A DNA stretch of 64,000 bases from Sharpea azabuensis DSM 18934 (GCF_000702165.1 NZ_JNKU01000005.1:21493-85492); one strand, 5' to 3'. Shown: positions 36,825 to 45,931, counted from the stretch's first letter. The notes: a model not told the origin generated them from the letters alone. Made by a program: numbers and translations.

Positions 36825-37076
36825 TGATTGACTCCTCCTTTAATAATTTAAGTGTATACTATATGTTTTTCATAAATTTGTCTACCTTAATTATAATTTT
36901 TTACAAATATTTTATTAATTTTATATTATTGTATACAATCTTTTAGTATATTCCTTATTTATCTAGCGATATTCCTAATAAATTAATCATGCCAATAAAC
37001 ATTTATCATCCACAAATCAGTTTCTTAATAGTCATTTTGTTTTATTTTCGTTATAATAAATAAGCTGGAGGTTTAT

Positions 37077-38372
37077 ATGATATTAAAAATTATTCTTATA
37101 GCCATCATGGTTATTCATACAATATTCGATTTCATCCTACGCTCAATCGCCATAAAACATCGTGAGCTTCCTTTACCAGAAGAAGTTTCTGATATTTATA
37201 GTGAAGAACGTTTTCAAAAATTTAAAGCCTACAAGAAAGACTATCTTTTCCCAGGTATTTTCCAAAGTCTTCTTTCACTTATTGTTGATATTGTCATTAT
37301 TGTGTCACCCTTCTATTCTCTTATGGAAAGACTGGGAAGAAATAATATCTATTTAATCTTTATTGTGACACTTTTAATTACTTCGCTTATTGAAGAAATA
37401 GTGAATCTGCCTTTTGATTATTATGCGACATTTGTGATTGAAGAAAAATATGGCAAAAACAAAAAGACCCCTCTCATCTTCTTCAAAGATGAATGCTTAG
37501 GTTTTGTTTCAAATCTTGTCATCATGTGTATGATTGTTCTGCCATTAACAGCACTTGTCCTGCATCTTATTCATCACACAGCACTTACTTCCTTCACCCT
37601 TACTAACAGTATTGTCTTTACGCTTATTCTCGCAGTCGGTATTGGTGTAGTCATGCTTATCGCTATGGGATTATCTTATATTGTTCTCAATATACAATAT
37701 AAATTTACTGACTTAGAAGATGGTGAACTTAAAGATAAAATCATCTATCTCATGCGTGATTCAAAGAAGAAAGTCAAACATATTAAAGTCTATAATGAAT
37801 CTAAGAAATCCACAGGAAAGAATGCCTTTCTATTAAAGATGTTATGGTATAGGGAGTTTGGTATTGCGGATAACTTTATTAATGAAAATGATGAAGATGA
37901 ACTCTTAGCTGTCTTAAGTCATGAGATTGGTCATCTCAAACACAAAAAGAATATCTATAACTATCTTCGCTATATATTTATATCTATGCTTCTGATTGTA
38001 TTGATTGTTGTACTGACACATTTGCCATTCTTTAACAAACTCTATATCTACTTCCTTCAAGCTTTTAATATCAAGACACTTAACATCTTACTGCTTGGCG
38101 AAGTCATCGTCACACTGTTTAGGCCAATCATGCGTATGTTAAGCATCTTCAATAACTATGTCTCAAGAAAAGAAGAATATGAAGCTGATGATAATGCGGT
38201 CAAGGAAGGTTATGGTGAAGCACTGATACAAACCTTTAAAACACTTAGTTCTGATGAGCTTGTTGATGTCAATCCTGCTCCTATAATCGAATTCATAGAA
38301 TTCGATCATCCTGGCATGTATAACCGTATTCATCATATTCACCAGCAAATACAAGAAAAACAAAATAAATAA
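37077..38372 (+). CDS. M48 family membrane metalloprotease (Ste24/CAAX protease-like)
   Basis: 431 residues, CTGGAGG before the ATG. About six to seven membrane helices, zinc site HEIGH at about residue 281 (AVLSHEIGHLKHKK) and third ligand Glu in EYEADDNAV (about 362). The N-terminal portion matches the Ste24 peptidase_M48_N pattern. Zinc ligands and catalytic Glu are intact, so it should be active at the membrane; bacterial substrates are unknown, protein quality control being likely. Confidence 0.85.
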   Translation: MILKIILIAIMVIHTIFDFILRSIAIKHRELPLPEEVSDIYSEERFQKFKAYKKDYLFPGIFQSLLSLIVDIVIIVSPFYSLMERLGRNNIYLIFIVTLLITSLIEEIVNLPFDYYATFVIEEKYGKNKKTPLIFFKDECLGFVSNLVIMCMIVLPLTALVLHLIHHTALTSFTLTNSIVFTLILAVGIGVVMLIAMGLSYIVLNIQYKFTDLEDGELKDKIIYLMRDSKKKVKHIKVYNESKKSTGKNAFLLKMLWYREFGIADNFINENDEDELLAVLSHEIGHLKHKKNIYNYLRYIFISMLLIVLIVVLTHLPFFNKLYIYFLQAFNIKTLNILLLGEVIVTLFRPIMRMLSIFNNYVSRKEEYEADDNAVKEGYGEALIQTFKTLSSDELVDVNPAPIIEFIEFDHPGMYNRIHHIHQQIQEKQNK

Positions 38373-38383
38373 GGAGGAAACTT

Positions 38384-38971
38384 ATGGACAAAACAATATT
38401 CAAACCTATTCACACAAAAGTTAATTATTCTGATGATTGTATTGAAGTCATCAAAAAAGACAAGGCAGCACCTGATGAAAATACCTATCTTAGAAATACA
38501 TTATATGATTTTCACAACGGTACAATTGAGGTAGATGTGCTCAGTAAGCTTACAAAAGACGCCCCAGATTATGCTAGAGGATTTATCGGCATCGTCTTTC
38601 GTGCTAACGCAAATGATAGTGAATTTGAGTCATTCTATATTCGTCCTACTAATGGCATGAATTGCTTAGATCCCGTTAGAAAGTCACATGGCTGTCAATA
38701 TTTTTCCTATCCAGGCTATACCTTTGCCTATTTCCGTGAATTTGGTATAGAAGGATATGAAAATGCAGTAGATACAATTGCACTTGAAAAATGGTCACAT
38801 ATTAAAGCAGAGATTCATGACAATAAGGGTATCTTCTTTGTAGATCATAAAAAGGTGCTAGAAGTTAATGGTTTTAAACATGGCGCAAATGCTAGAGGAG
38901 CTATTGGACTCTATGTTGACATTGGAACTGATGGCTTCTTTAAGAACCTTAAAGTGACATGTACAGACTAA
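38384..38971 (+). CDS. Concanavalin A-like/LamG-type beta-sandwich protein
   Basis: 195 residues, AAGGAGG before the ATG, 11 bp after the M48 gene. Mostly beta; GTIEVDVLSK, GFIGIVFRANANDSEFESFYIRPTNG, WSHIKAEIHDNKGIFFVDHKKVLEVNGFKHGANARGAIGLYVDIGTDGFFKNLKV follow the pattern of a DUF1080/3-keto-disaccharide hydrolase-like jelly roll with the final G-x-V/L-Y-V...G-x-F-x-N-L-x-V strand. No signal peptide. May bind or act on a carbohydrate; no catalytic residues can be named. Confidence 0.65.
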   Translation: MDKTIFKPIHTKVNYSDDCIEVIKKDKAAPDENTYLRNTLYDFHNGTIEVDVLSKLTKDAPDYARGFIGIVFRANANDSEFESFYIRPTNGMNCLDPVRKSHGCQYFSYPGYTFAYFREFGIEGYENAVDTIALEKWSHIKAEIHDNKGIFFVDHKKVLEVNGFKHGANARGAIGLYVDIGTDGFFKNLKVTCTD

Positions 38972-39032
38972 AACATAAGTTATAATAATATCAAAAAAGT
39001 GAATCATATTTTCATATACTTGTCATATGCAC

Positions 39033-39071
39033 AAAAACCGATCATTCCTATTTTAGGATTGGTCGGTTTTT
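39033..39071. terminator. Bidirectional terminator between LamG-like and LysR genes
   Basis: AAAAACCGA...TCCTA and TAGGA...TCGGTTTTT arms, about 17 bp with three G-U pairs, T-tracts on both strands. Confidence 0.82.
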
Positions 39072-39107
39072 CTCTTAATTCTTAACACATCAACTTTACT
39101 ATATAGT

Positions 39108-39959
39108 TTAGAACTGATCAAAGTAATCAACTGCTTCAAGAGAAACAGGATTGTTGAGATAAACATAGTTGAACTGATGATAAATAATATAATCTTGAAT
39201 ATGAAACCTACAAAGACCATTATCATGCTTAAGAACGGATTTATAAGCAAAAGTAATACCTTTTAGCTCTTTGATTAGATGCATCATCAAGCCAAAGTCA
39301 CTAATTGTTGTGACAGCACTGAATTCATTTAAATCATGATTATATTCTTTGAGAATACTTTCAAAGATATGTCTTGTCCCCGATCCTTCTTCACGCAGAA
39401 AAAGGTGCTCTTTAAACATATCTTGGGCAGGGATAATTTTATTAGCGAAAGGATGGCTCTTATGGCATACCCCGACAAACTCTTCTTTCTTATAAGTCCT
39501 GCTGGCATATTGATTACGATCAAAAGTCCCTTCTACGAGAGCAAAATCAAGTTCTCCTTCGGATAAGAGTTGTAATAAGTGATCCGTATTATCCATCACA
39601 ACACAGATATTATTACCTTTTACTTTTAAATAGTTGGTGATCTTTTCATCGATTTCAAAACCGCCAACTGTTTTCGTAACACCGATACGCAGCGTTCTCC
39701 CTTCATGTTGTTGAAGCTTAAGCTGGAGTTGTTTTTCTTGATAACACATGTTTTGGGCATATGTCTGCAATATTTTTCCTTGCTTAGTAAGTGTGAGAAT
39801 ACGATTTTCATAGTGAAAAAGTCTACAGTTATAGGCTTGTTCGAGGTAATGAATATGTTGTGTGACAGCAGGCTGTGTCATATGCAGTGCTTCTGCTGTC
39901 TTACGATAGTTTCTTATCTTACAAAGCATGAGAAATGTCTTGAGTCTTGTATCAATCAT
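39108..39959 (-). CDS. LysR family transcriptional regulator
   Basis: 283 residues, AAAAAGGGGGG before the ATG. HTH about 1-60 (FLMLCKIRNYRKTAEALHMTQPAVTQHIHYLEQ), then a co-inducer-binding domain with LFLREEGSGTRHIFE, close to the CysL/YeiE-like subgroup. Divergently placed from a YeiH-type transporter, the usual arrangement of YeiE/CysL-like regulators that activate the neighbouring exporter in response to sulfite, sulfate or a related anion. Ligand assignment is inference. Confidence 0.85.
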   Translation of the reverse strand: MIDTRLKTFLMLCKIRNYRKTAEALHMTQPAVTQHIHYLEQAYNCRLFHYENRILTLTKQGKILQTYAQNMCYQEKQLQLKLQQHEGRTLRIGVTKTVGGFEIDEKITNYLKVKGNNICVVMDNTDHLLQLLSEGELDFALVEGTFDRNQYASRTYKKEEFVGVCHKSHPFANKIIPAQDMFKEHLFLREEGSGTRHIFESILKEYNHDLNEFSAVTTISDFGLMMHLIKELKGITFAYKSVLKHDNGLCRFHIQDYIIYHQFNYVYLNNPVSLEAVDYFDQF

Positions 39960-40072
39960 GTATCCCCCCTTTTTAATAAAATATATTTATCAACCCATAT
40001 TTATTAATAATTGGATATTATCATAATACTGTTTTATACTCAACGAGAATACTAAAGGGGAATTTTCATATT

Positions 40073-41086
40073 ATGCAAAAATATCTTAAAGGTATCATTC
40101 TTTGTTTAGTGATATCCATTGTTTCATGGTTATTGGGAAAGCAGTTTCCTATTGTTGGTGGAGCTGTAATAGCGATTATTATGGGGATGATTATTACGTT
40201 GTTCTATCACAATGAGGAAACAAATGCAGGTATAAACTTTACCTCTAAATATATCTTACAGCTTGCCGTTGTCTTACTTGGGTTTGGCATGAATTTAGGG
40301 TTGATTGTACATACTGGTGTGGAATCTTTACCTATTATTCTCTGTACTATTTCCACTTCACTTATTATTGCAGCCATACTCGCTAAAGCGATGCATATAC
40401 CAACACGTATTACGACATTAGTTGGGGTAGGTTCTTCTATTTGTGGAGGTTCAGCGATTGCTGCAACAGCACCGGTAATTGATGCTGATGATAATGAAGT
40501 CGCCCAGGCTATTTCCATTATTTTCTTCTTTAATGTCCTTGCTGCCTTGTTCTTCCCCATGTTGGGTAAATTCATCGGCATGAGTACAACATCAGGACAT
40601 GCCTTTGGTTTATTTGCCGGTACAGCCGTCAATGACACATCTTCCGTTACAGCCACAGCTTCTACATGGGATAGTATGTGGCATTTAGGGACAAGCACAC
40701 TCGATCAAGCTGTCACAGTCAAGCTCACAAGAACACTTGCGATTATTCCTATTACACTTGTATTAGCTCTAATGCAGATGAAGAAAAACAAAAACAAAGG
40801 CCAGTTCTCTTTAAAACAAGCCTTCCCAACATTTATTCTTTACTTTATTCTTGCCGCAATCATTAGCACTATTGCCTTACATTTTGGCGTAGGTTCAAGC
40901 CTCTTTGCCTTCTTAAAAGAACTCAGTAAATTCTTAATTGTCATGGCAATGGCTGCAATTGGTCTTAAAAGCAACATTATTCAGCTTATTAAGACTGGTG
41001 GTAAACCTATCTTACTTGGGGCATGTTGCTGGGCAGGGATCACTGTTGTCAGTCTTACTCTTCAGCATCTTCTTGCCATCTGGTAA
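40073..41086 (+). CDS. YeiH/YadS family putative sulfate/anion exporter (UPF0324)
   Basis: 337 residues, AAAGGGG before the ATG. About 10 hydrophobic helices with two inverted-repeat-like halves; LLGFGMNLGLI, GVGSSICGGSAIAATAPVI and GTAVNDTSSVTATA are conserved blocks of the PSE family. Proposed substrates for family members include sulfate, sulfite and small organic anions. Control by the divergent LysR regulator is likely. Confidence 0.83.
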   Translation: MQKYLKGIILCLVISIVSWLLGKQFPIVGGAVIAIIMGMIITLFYHNEETNAGINFTSKYILQLAVVLLGFGMNLGLIVHTGVESLPIILCTISTSLIIAAILAKAMHIPTRITTLVGVGSSICGGSAIAATAPVIDADDNEVAQAISIIFFFNVLAALFFPMLGKFIGMSTTSGHAFGLFAGTAVNDTSSVTATASTWDSMWHLGTSTLDQAVTVKLTRTLAIIPITLVLALMQMKKNKNKGQFSLKQAFPTFILYFILAAIISTIALHFGVGSSLFAFLKELSKFLIVMAMAAIGLKSNIIQLIKTGGKPILLGACCWAGITVVSLTLQHLLAIW

Positions 41087-41113
41087 TTCTCACAACAACT
41101 CCTATATAGAAAC

Positions 41114-41151
41114 AAAAAGTGACTCATTCCATTAAAGGGATGGGTCACTTT
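41114..41151 (-). terminator. Terminator between the YeiH and DUF1015 genes
   Basis: AAAGTGAC-CATTCC and GGGATG-GTCACTTT arms (two G-U pairs), A-tract on the left giving minus-strand T residues; also usable on the plus strand. Confidence 0.75.
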
Positions 41152-41154
41152 ATA

Positions 41155-42408
41155 TTAGCGTTCAATTTTATGAATAAATAAACCACTTCTTAACTTTGGT
41201 TCAAACCAAGTTGACTTAGGAGGCATGAGTAAATGTGCGTCAGCCACATTGAGCAGCTCTGTAATAGATGTTGGATACATCGCAAAAGCAACACCTGCAT
41301 TTTTAGTTTTTTCAACATCTTTTACAAGTTCATCAATACCTCTTATTCCTCCGACAAACTTAATACGCTGATCAGTTCTAGGATCACCAATACCAAGAAT
41401 TGGGGCTAAGAGTTCATCTTGTAAGATAGCTACATCAAGTGAATCGACAGGAGAAGCAGCTTTGGCTTTTAAGACATCTTTCTTAACTTTAAGCTTGTAC
41501 CAGACTTCATCTAAATACATAGTTATTTCGCCCTTTTTTTTAGGTTTATCTTTTTTAGGTAATGACTTAATATCAAACTTCTCACCTACTTTACGCAAGA
41601 AAGCTTCGTCAGTTAATCCATTTAAGTCTTTGACAACACGATTATAATCTAGAATGGCTAGTTCATCATCAGGGAAGAGAACGGATAAGAAATAATTGAA
41701 TTCTTCATTTCCCTGATAGTCTGGATGCTCTTCTCTTCGCTTTAAAGCAACCTTAACAGCACTGGCGGCACGATGGTGCCCATCGGCAATATAAGTACAT
41801 GGGACTTGATTGAAATTTTCTTCAAGCATGCTGATATCTTGTTCATCACTAACAATCCATACACGATGATGAATGCCATCATCACTGATAAAGTCATAGA
41901 GTGGTGTATCTGTTTTGACTTTTTTGACAACCTCTTTAATACTCTTCTGGCTACGATATGTCAAAAAGATAGGTCCTGTCTGGGCTGATGTTGTATCCAC
42001 ATGATGTATACGATCAGCTTCTTTCTTTGCCACAGTTAATTCATGTTTCTTACATACATCATTAAGATAATCATCAACAGCACTCAATGCAACAATACCT
42101 GTTTGTGTATGATCACCCATAGTGAGTTCATAAAGATAATAATAAGGCTTTTCATCCTGGACAAAGATGCCTCTTTCCTCTTCTTCTATAAGCATCTCAT
42201 TTGCCTTATCATAAACATCATCACCATACATATCATGATTATCATCAAATTGTGTTTCAGGTCGATCTATATTCAAGAAGGATAAAGGCTTATCCTTTAC
42301 ATATGCTTTTGCTTCTTCACGATCATATACATCATAAGGTAGTGCTGCTACATCCTTTGCATATTGTACAGCTGGTCTTAATGCTTTAAATGGTTTTACT
42401 ATTGCCAT
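41155..42408 (-). CDS. DUF1015 family protein
   Basis: 417 residues from the ATG at 42408, six nt after AAGAAGG; an ATG two codons earlier would touch the site. Begins MAIVKPFKALRP...VAALPYDVYDREEAK, the DUF1015 hallmark, with a central YIADGHHRAASAVKVALKRRE and LFPDDELAILDYNRVVKDL. Members are often annotated SerC-adjacent or HTH-like, but no activity is established; the ADGHHR block suggests a nucleotide or phosphate site. Here it is a single-gene unit some 4.3 kb from serA. Confidence 0.85.
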   Translation of the reverse strand: MAIVKPFKALRPAVQYAKDVAALPYDVYDREEAKAYVKDKPLSFLNIDRPETQFDDNHDMYGDDVYDKANEMLIEEEERGIFVQDEKPYYYLYELTMGDHTQTGIVALSAVDDYLNDVCKKHELTVAKKEADRIHHVDTTSAQTGPIFLTYRSQKSIKEVVKKVKTDTPLYDFISDDGIHHRVWIVSDEQDISMLEENFNQVPCTYIADGHHRAASAVKVALKRREEHPDYQGNEEFNYFLSVLFPDDELAILDYNRVVKDLNGLTDEAFLRKVGEKFDIKSLPKKDKPKKKGEITMYLDEVWYKLKVKKDVLKAKAASPVDSLDVAILQDELLAPILGIGDPRTDQRIKFVGGIRGIDELVKDVEKTKNAGVAFAMYPTSITELLNVADAHLLMPPKSTWFEPKLRSGLFIHKIER

Positions 42409-42489
42409 AATCATCCTTCTTTCGTTCTTTTGACAAATATTATACTGATATTTTATGATATATACAATATTATATTCTTATTATTCTCG

Positions 42490-42518
42490 TTGCCTTATCA
42501 TATCATATATGATATAAA
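42490..42518 (+). promoter_or_regulatory. Promoter upstream of the fluoride riboswitch
   Basis: TTGCCT, 17-bp spacer, TATAAA; transcription would begin just 5' of the aptamer. Confidence 0.5.
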
Positions 42519-42526
42519 TAAGCACA

Positions 42527-42583
42527 AGGGAATGAATGTCTCCCGCGAGCAATCGAAACCGCTATTAAGCTGATGACTTCTAT
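42527..42583 (+). ncRNA. Fluoride (crcB-type) riboswitch aptamer
   Basis: The layout matches the crcB motif: a GGGA...TCCC helix enclosing ATGAATGTC, then a middle helix with the AAACCGC segment, and the highly conserved 3' block CTGATGACTTCTA. The order, spacing and total length (about 57 nt) agree with known fluoride aptamers. The gene it controls, a cation:proton antiporter, is one of the known functional classes under this riboswitch. It likely senses fluoride and switches expression on. Confidence 0.75.
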
Positions 42584-42610
42584 CTTATTGATAGGGGCAT
42601 TGGCTTTTTT
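42567..42610 (+). terminator. Riboswitch-controlled intrinsic terminator
   Basis: AAGCTGATG pairs with CATTGGCTT (two G-U pairs), enclosing a CTATC/GATAG helix, and is followed by TTTTTT. The 5' arm is the conserved 3' block of the aptamer, so ligand binding and terminator formation exclude each other. Confidence 0.72.
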
Positions 42611-42637
42611 ATTGCCCCTAACACGGAGGAAATGTTT

Positions 42638-43828
42638 ATGTTGTTGAGTTTATCTATTATTATTTTTGCTGGACTAATGCTTGGTTATGTGTCCAATAGA
42701 ATCAGGCTGCCGGCTATTGTTGGTATGTTGGTAGCTGGGATTGTCTTGGGGCCACATGGACTAAATGTGTTGGATCAATCCATTCTTGCGATATCAAGTG
42801 TTTTAAGAAAGATTGCCTTGATTATCATTCTCGCCAAAGCTGGTCTTTCTTTAGATATTGGTGATTTAAAGCGTATAGGTCGTCCTGCTGTATTGCTTTG
42901 TTTTGTCCCTGCTTCCTTTGAAATCCTTGCCTTCTTACTCTTTGCCCCAAAACTGCTAGGTGTAAGCTTAATTGAAGCAGGGATTTTAGGAGCAGTTATG
43001 GGTGCTGTCTCTCCTGCTATTGTTGTGCCAAGATTGTCCTATCTTATTGAAGAGCACTGGGGTACTAAGAAAGGTATTCCACAAATGATATTAGCTGGAG
43101 CGAGTGCTGATGATGTCTATAATATTGTTATTTTCACAATGCTTATTGGGATGGAGAAAGGTGGCAATATTTCTCTTCTTAACTTCTTGAAAGTACCTGA
43201 ATCCATTATTCTTGGTGCATTATTAGGGGCTATGATTGGTCTAGTCTTAAGCTGGTATTTCAAGACATTCCATATCCGTGATTCCTTAAAAGTCACGATT
43301 ATTATGGCAATCGGTATGGCACTATATTATTTAGAAGGCATTCTCACTGGCATGATTGCGATATCTGGTTTATTAGCCGTAATGGCGATGGGACTTACCA
43401 TCAATAACCGTAATGCAAAAGTCGCCAAAAGACTGACAGGCAAGTTCTCACGTTTATGGGTTGCGGCAGAAATCTTCCTCTTCGTACTTGTTGGAGCAAG
43501 TGTTGACATCAAGTATGCTTCACAGGCAGGTATCATGATGATTGTGATGTTATTGATTGGCTTGGCATTTAGAATGCTTGGTGTCTATATCAGTATTCTA
43601 GGCACAACACTTACAAAGAAAGAGCGTTTATTCTGCTTACTTGCCGAACTTCCAAAGGCAACTGTACAGGCAGCCATCGGTGGTGTCCCACTTTCCATGG
43701 GCTTGCCATGTGGTAAACTTGTGCTCTCTTTCTCCGTCATTGCCATCTTAATCACTGCCCCACTTGGTGCAAAGGCCATTGATGCAAGTTACAAAAAATT
43801 ACTGACAAGAGATTTAGAACATGCTTAA
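42638..43828 (+). CDS. Cation:proton antiporter (CPA family), fluoride-riboswitch controlled
   Basis: 396 residues from the ATG at 42638; CGGAGGA lies 8 nt upstream, while the ATG two codons earlier is too close. About 11-13 hydrophobic helices of the Na_H_Exchanger fold: IRLPAIVGMLVAGIVLGPHG, LAKAGLSLDIGDLKRIGRPA, GAVMGAVSPAIVVPRL, and GASADDVYNIVIF, where the adjacent Asp pair corresponds to the ion-binding site of CPA transporters. Behind a fluoride riboswitch it likely helps export fluoride or restore pH/cation balance during fluoride stress. No crcB/fluc or eriC-F gene is nearby. Confidence 0.82.
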   Translation: MLLSLSIIIFAGLMLGYVSNRIRLPAIVGMLVAGIVLGPHGLNVLDQSILAISSVLRKIALIIILAKAGLSLDIGDLKRIGRPAVLLCFVPASFEILAFLLFAPKLLGVSLIEAGILGAVMGAVSPAIVVPRLSYLIEEHWGTKKGIPQMILAGASADDVYNIVIFTMLIGMEKGGNISLLNFLKVPESIILGALLGAMIGLVLSWYFKTFHIRDSLKVTIIMAIGMALYYLEGILTGMIAISGLLAVMAMGLTINNRNAKVAKRLTGKFSRLWVAAEIFLFVLVGASVDIKYASQAGIMMIVMLLIGLAFRMLGVYISILGTTLTKKERLFCLLAELPKATVQAAIGGVPLSMGLPCGKLVLSFSVIAILITAPLGAKAIDASYKKLLTRDLEHA

Positions 43829-43854
43829 TTGACAACTTCTTCAATAACTCTCAT

Positions 43855-44100
43855 GTTTTACAGTTATGAAGATCATAAAGGCAAAATATTTTGACATAAT
43901 CAATATATTTCGCCTTTTTCTTTTCTTGTTTTATGGCGTACTTTTTTGTAAATTCATAATCATTGCATATATTATTGGTTTTACAGTTAAAAACACAATT
44001 CATGTAAAAATTATTGATATAATCAATGGTTTTCGTGTTTTTAAAGAATATTTTCATTTCGTACTTTTTTGATTTTATATATCGGCTTATTCTATTTTAG
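43855..44100. repeat. 123-bp imperfect tandem duplication
   Basis: Two AT-rich copies start at GTTTTACAGTTA (43855 and 43978). Three further anchors keep exactly the same 123-bp offset: ATAATCAAT (43896/44019), TTCG (43909/44032) and CGTACTTTTTT (43937/44060). Each copy can fold a hairpin around the ATAATCAAT core. The short frames within have no RBS. Function unknown. Confidence 0.65.
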
Positions 44101-44136
44101 AAAAATGGTAACTTTACCAGTTTTCTAAAATAGAAT
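44089..44136. repeat. 48-bp near-perfect inverted repeat
   Basis: ATTCTATTTTAGAAAA (44089-44104) pairs with TTTTCTAAAATAGAAT (44121-44136); inside, TGGTAA and TTACCA pair around CT, with one mismatched pair between the helices. No T-run follows, so it is not a standard terminator. The left arm resembles the palindrome upstream of msrAB at 45242-45260. Confidence 0.7.
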
Positions 44137-44173
44137 GAACTCATCATTGTCCTATAGGTAGATTGATGGACAT

Positions 44174-44196
44174 AAAAAGACGGTCCTGAGACTGTC
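44174..44196 (-). terminator. Terminator of msrAB
   Basis: Minus strand GACAGTC-TCAG-GACCGTC (one mismatch) followed by TTTTT. Confidence 0.7.
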
Positions 44197-44213
44197 CATG
44201 TGTGATATTTATT

Positions 44214-45149
44214 TTAATCTATGTATTTCTTGTATTCCCCATAACCTTCTTTTTCCATATCATCATAGGGAATGAAGCGAAGTGCTGCTGAATTAATGCA
44301 GTATCTGAGCCCACCTTTATCTTTTGGACCATCCTTAAACACATGTCCAAGATGAGAATTGGCTCCTGCACTTCTTACTTCTGTACGAATCATAAGATGA
44401 GAAAAATCCATCTTGTTCTTTAAAGTCTCTTCTTTAATAGGCTTTGTGAAAGCAGGCCAGCCACAGCCAGAATCATACTTATCCTTTGATGTAAATAATG
44501 GTTCTCCACTTACCACATCAACATATAATCCCTTTTCAAAGAAATGATCATATTTTCCTGTAAATGCTCTTTCAGTCGCTGAATGTTGTGTGACTTCATA
44601 GGCAAGCTTGCCAATTCTTTCTTCTAATTCTTCTGGTGATTCCTTTTTAGATTTACTGTTGCTTTTTCCTAGATTAAACATTTTTTGAGGAATATGGCAA
44701 TAGCCGGATGGATTCTTTTTTAGATATTTTTGATGATATTGCTCTGCTGAATAGAAATTTCTAAGTGGTTCAAGCTCTACTTTGAGTTTTTGGCCAACAT
44801 TTTGTTCTTCAGCTTGATATACTTTTTGTGCTTCTAGAAGCTGATTCTCAGTCGTATAGTAGATTCCTGTACGGTATTGAATACCAACATCGTTACCCTG
44901 TTTATTTACAGATGTTGGATCAACCACAAGAAAGTAGTATTTCAAAAGCTCAGTTAGTGTAATCTTTGACTCATCATATTCAACCTTTACCGTCTCAGCA
45001 TGTCCACTACTTCGGCATACTTCTTCATAGCTAGGAGCTTCTTCAGGACCGTTCGCATAACCTACTTCAGTTGATATAACGCCATCAAATTGATCAAAGT
45101 ATTTTTGAACGCCCCAAAAGCATCCTCCAGCAAGATAAATTGTCTTCAT
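44214..45149 (-). CDS. msrAB: Bifunctional peptide methionine sulfoxide reductase MsrA/MsrB
   Basis: 311 residues, AGAGGTGG before the ATG. MsrA domain about 1-160 with catalytic Cys in [12 protein letters not shown] and the EVGYANG block; MsrB domain about 185-311 with [14 protein letters not shown], and the catalytic Cys in [11 protein letters not shown]. The CxxC zinc pairs of zinc-type MsrB are not evident. Repairs both S- and R-methionine sulfoxide in proteins using thioredoxin. The domain order A-B is the common streptococcal/firmicute form. No signal peptide, so cytosolic. Confidence 0.93.
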   Translation of the reverse strand: MKTIYLAGGCFWGVQKYFDQFDGVISTEVGYANGPEEAPSYEEVCRSSGHAETVKVEYDESKITLTELLKYYFLVVDPTSVNKQGNDVGIQYRTGIYYTTENQLLEAQKVYQAEEQNVGQKLKVELEPLRNFYSAEQYHQKYLKKNPSGYCHIPQKMFNLGKSNSKSKKESPEELEERIGKLAYEVTQHSATERAFTGKYDHFFEKGLYVDVVSGEPLFTSKDKYDSGCGWPAFTKPIKEETLKNKMDFSHLMIRTEVRSAGANSHLGHVFKDGPKDKGGLRYCINSAALRFIPYDDMEKEGYGEYKKYID

Positions 45150-45241
45150 AATTCTACCACCTCTTTTATTTATTGTTTTTCATTTTATCATCTTGAATAT
45201 ATCAAATAAATCACTATGCTTCCACAAACATAGCAATGTTT

Positions 45242-45260
45242 CCTATTTTAGAAAAATAGG
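45242..45260. promoter_or_regulatory. Palindrome upstream of msrAB (candidate operator)
   Basis: CCTATTTT-AGA-AAAATAGG, an 8-3-8 inverted repeat about 95 bp upstream of the msrAB start. The same core occurs downstream of the gene at 44092-44108. Candidate regulator site, no regulator assigned. Confidence 0.4.
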
Positions 45261-45405
45261 GTAAGCATTTTAAAACGTCGATATTTCTAAATAGCAACTG
45301 CAATAAAGCTATTATCATAAAATTTCACTTTTAGTCAAAGCTATTTTTCAACTGTCATCTTGCATTGCAATGCTATTGGAGATATCTTTCAAACGAACAA
45401 ATACT

Positions 45406-45450
45406 AAAAGAAGCTTAATCTAACTGTTAGGTTAGAGCTAAGCTTCTTTT
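45406..45450. terminator. Terminator at the end of the PTS operon
   Basis: AAAAGAAGCTTA and TAAGCTTCTTTT form a perfect outer stem, with an inner TCTAAC/GTTAGA helix. T-tracts on both strands; placed directly after the EIIA gene. Confidence 0.82.
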
Positions 45451-45468
45451 CTATGAAATCATATTTGA

Positions 45469-45918
45469 TTATGCAAATAATTCTTTAAGTTCTTTTACAT
45501 CTGTTGTATTCAACAGCTTTTCAACAAGTTCATCATTGCCAAGCTTACCAGCGATATCCGCAAGAAGCATCATGTGATTTCTTGCATAGTCATTATTGTT
45601 GGATACAGCAAAGAGAAATACAAATTTTACACCTTTACCGTCAAGTGTTTCCCATTTAATTTCATGATTCAGTCTTGCAATGGCGATGCCTACATTTGTG
45701 ACCGAATCACTCTTTCCATGGGGAATGGCAATGTAGTTGCCAATGCCAGTCACACCTAGGCTTTCGCGATAGTAGATGTCCTTTTTGAATGTTTCAACAT
45801 TATCTATATATCCAGCATCTTTAAGTTTCTTTGATAAGATTGTAAGGACTTCATCCTTGTCTTTTGCATCAACATTTAGGTCAATGATCCTTTCATCTAA
45901 AACATCCGATACTTTCAT
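45469..45918 (-). CDS. PTS fructose/mannitol-family EIIA protein
   Basis: 149 residues, TTAGGAGGAAA before the ATG. Single EIIA type-2 domain with active His in YIAIPHGKSDSV (about 67). Accepts phosphate from HPr and passes it to the EIIB encoded at the other end of the operon. Located 13 bp after the PRD regulator gene, as the last gene of the six-gene unit. Confidence 0.9.
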   Translation of the reverse strand: MKVSDVLDERIIDLNVDAKDKDEVLTILSKKLKDAGYIDNVETFKKDIYYRESLGVTGIGNYIAIPHGKSDSVTNVGIAIARLNHEIKWETLDGKGVKFVFLFAVSNNNDYARNHMMLLADIAGKLGNDELVEKLLNTTDVKELKELFA

Positions 45919-45931
45919 GTCCCATTTCCTC

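Noticed and set aside
36825..37076. T-box or serine/glycine riboswitch upstream of serC
   Set aside because: No T-box GGTGG-like sequence, specifier stem or glycine aptamer pattern was seen.
39041..39060. CCTATTTTAGG inside the terminator before the LysR gene as another copy of the msrAB-type palindrome
   Set aside because: It is fully explained as the top of a bidirectional terminator hairpin.
43851..44072. Two short frames (68 codons each) on both strands downstream of the antiporter
   Set aside because: AT-rich Phe/Ile/Lys-rich translations without RBS, lying within the 123-bp tandem duplication.
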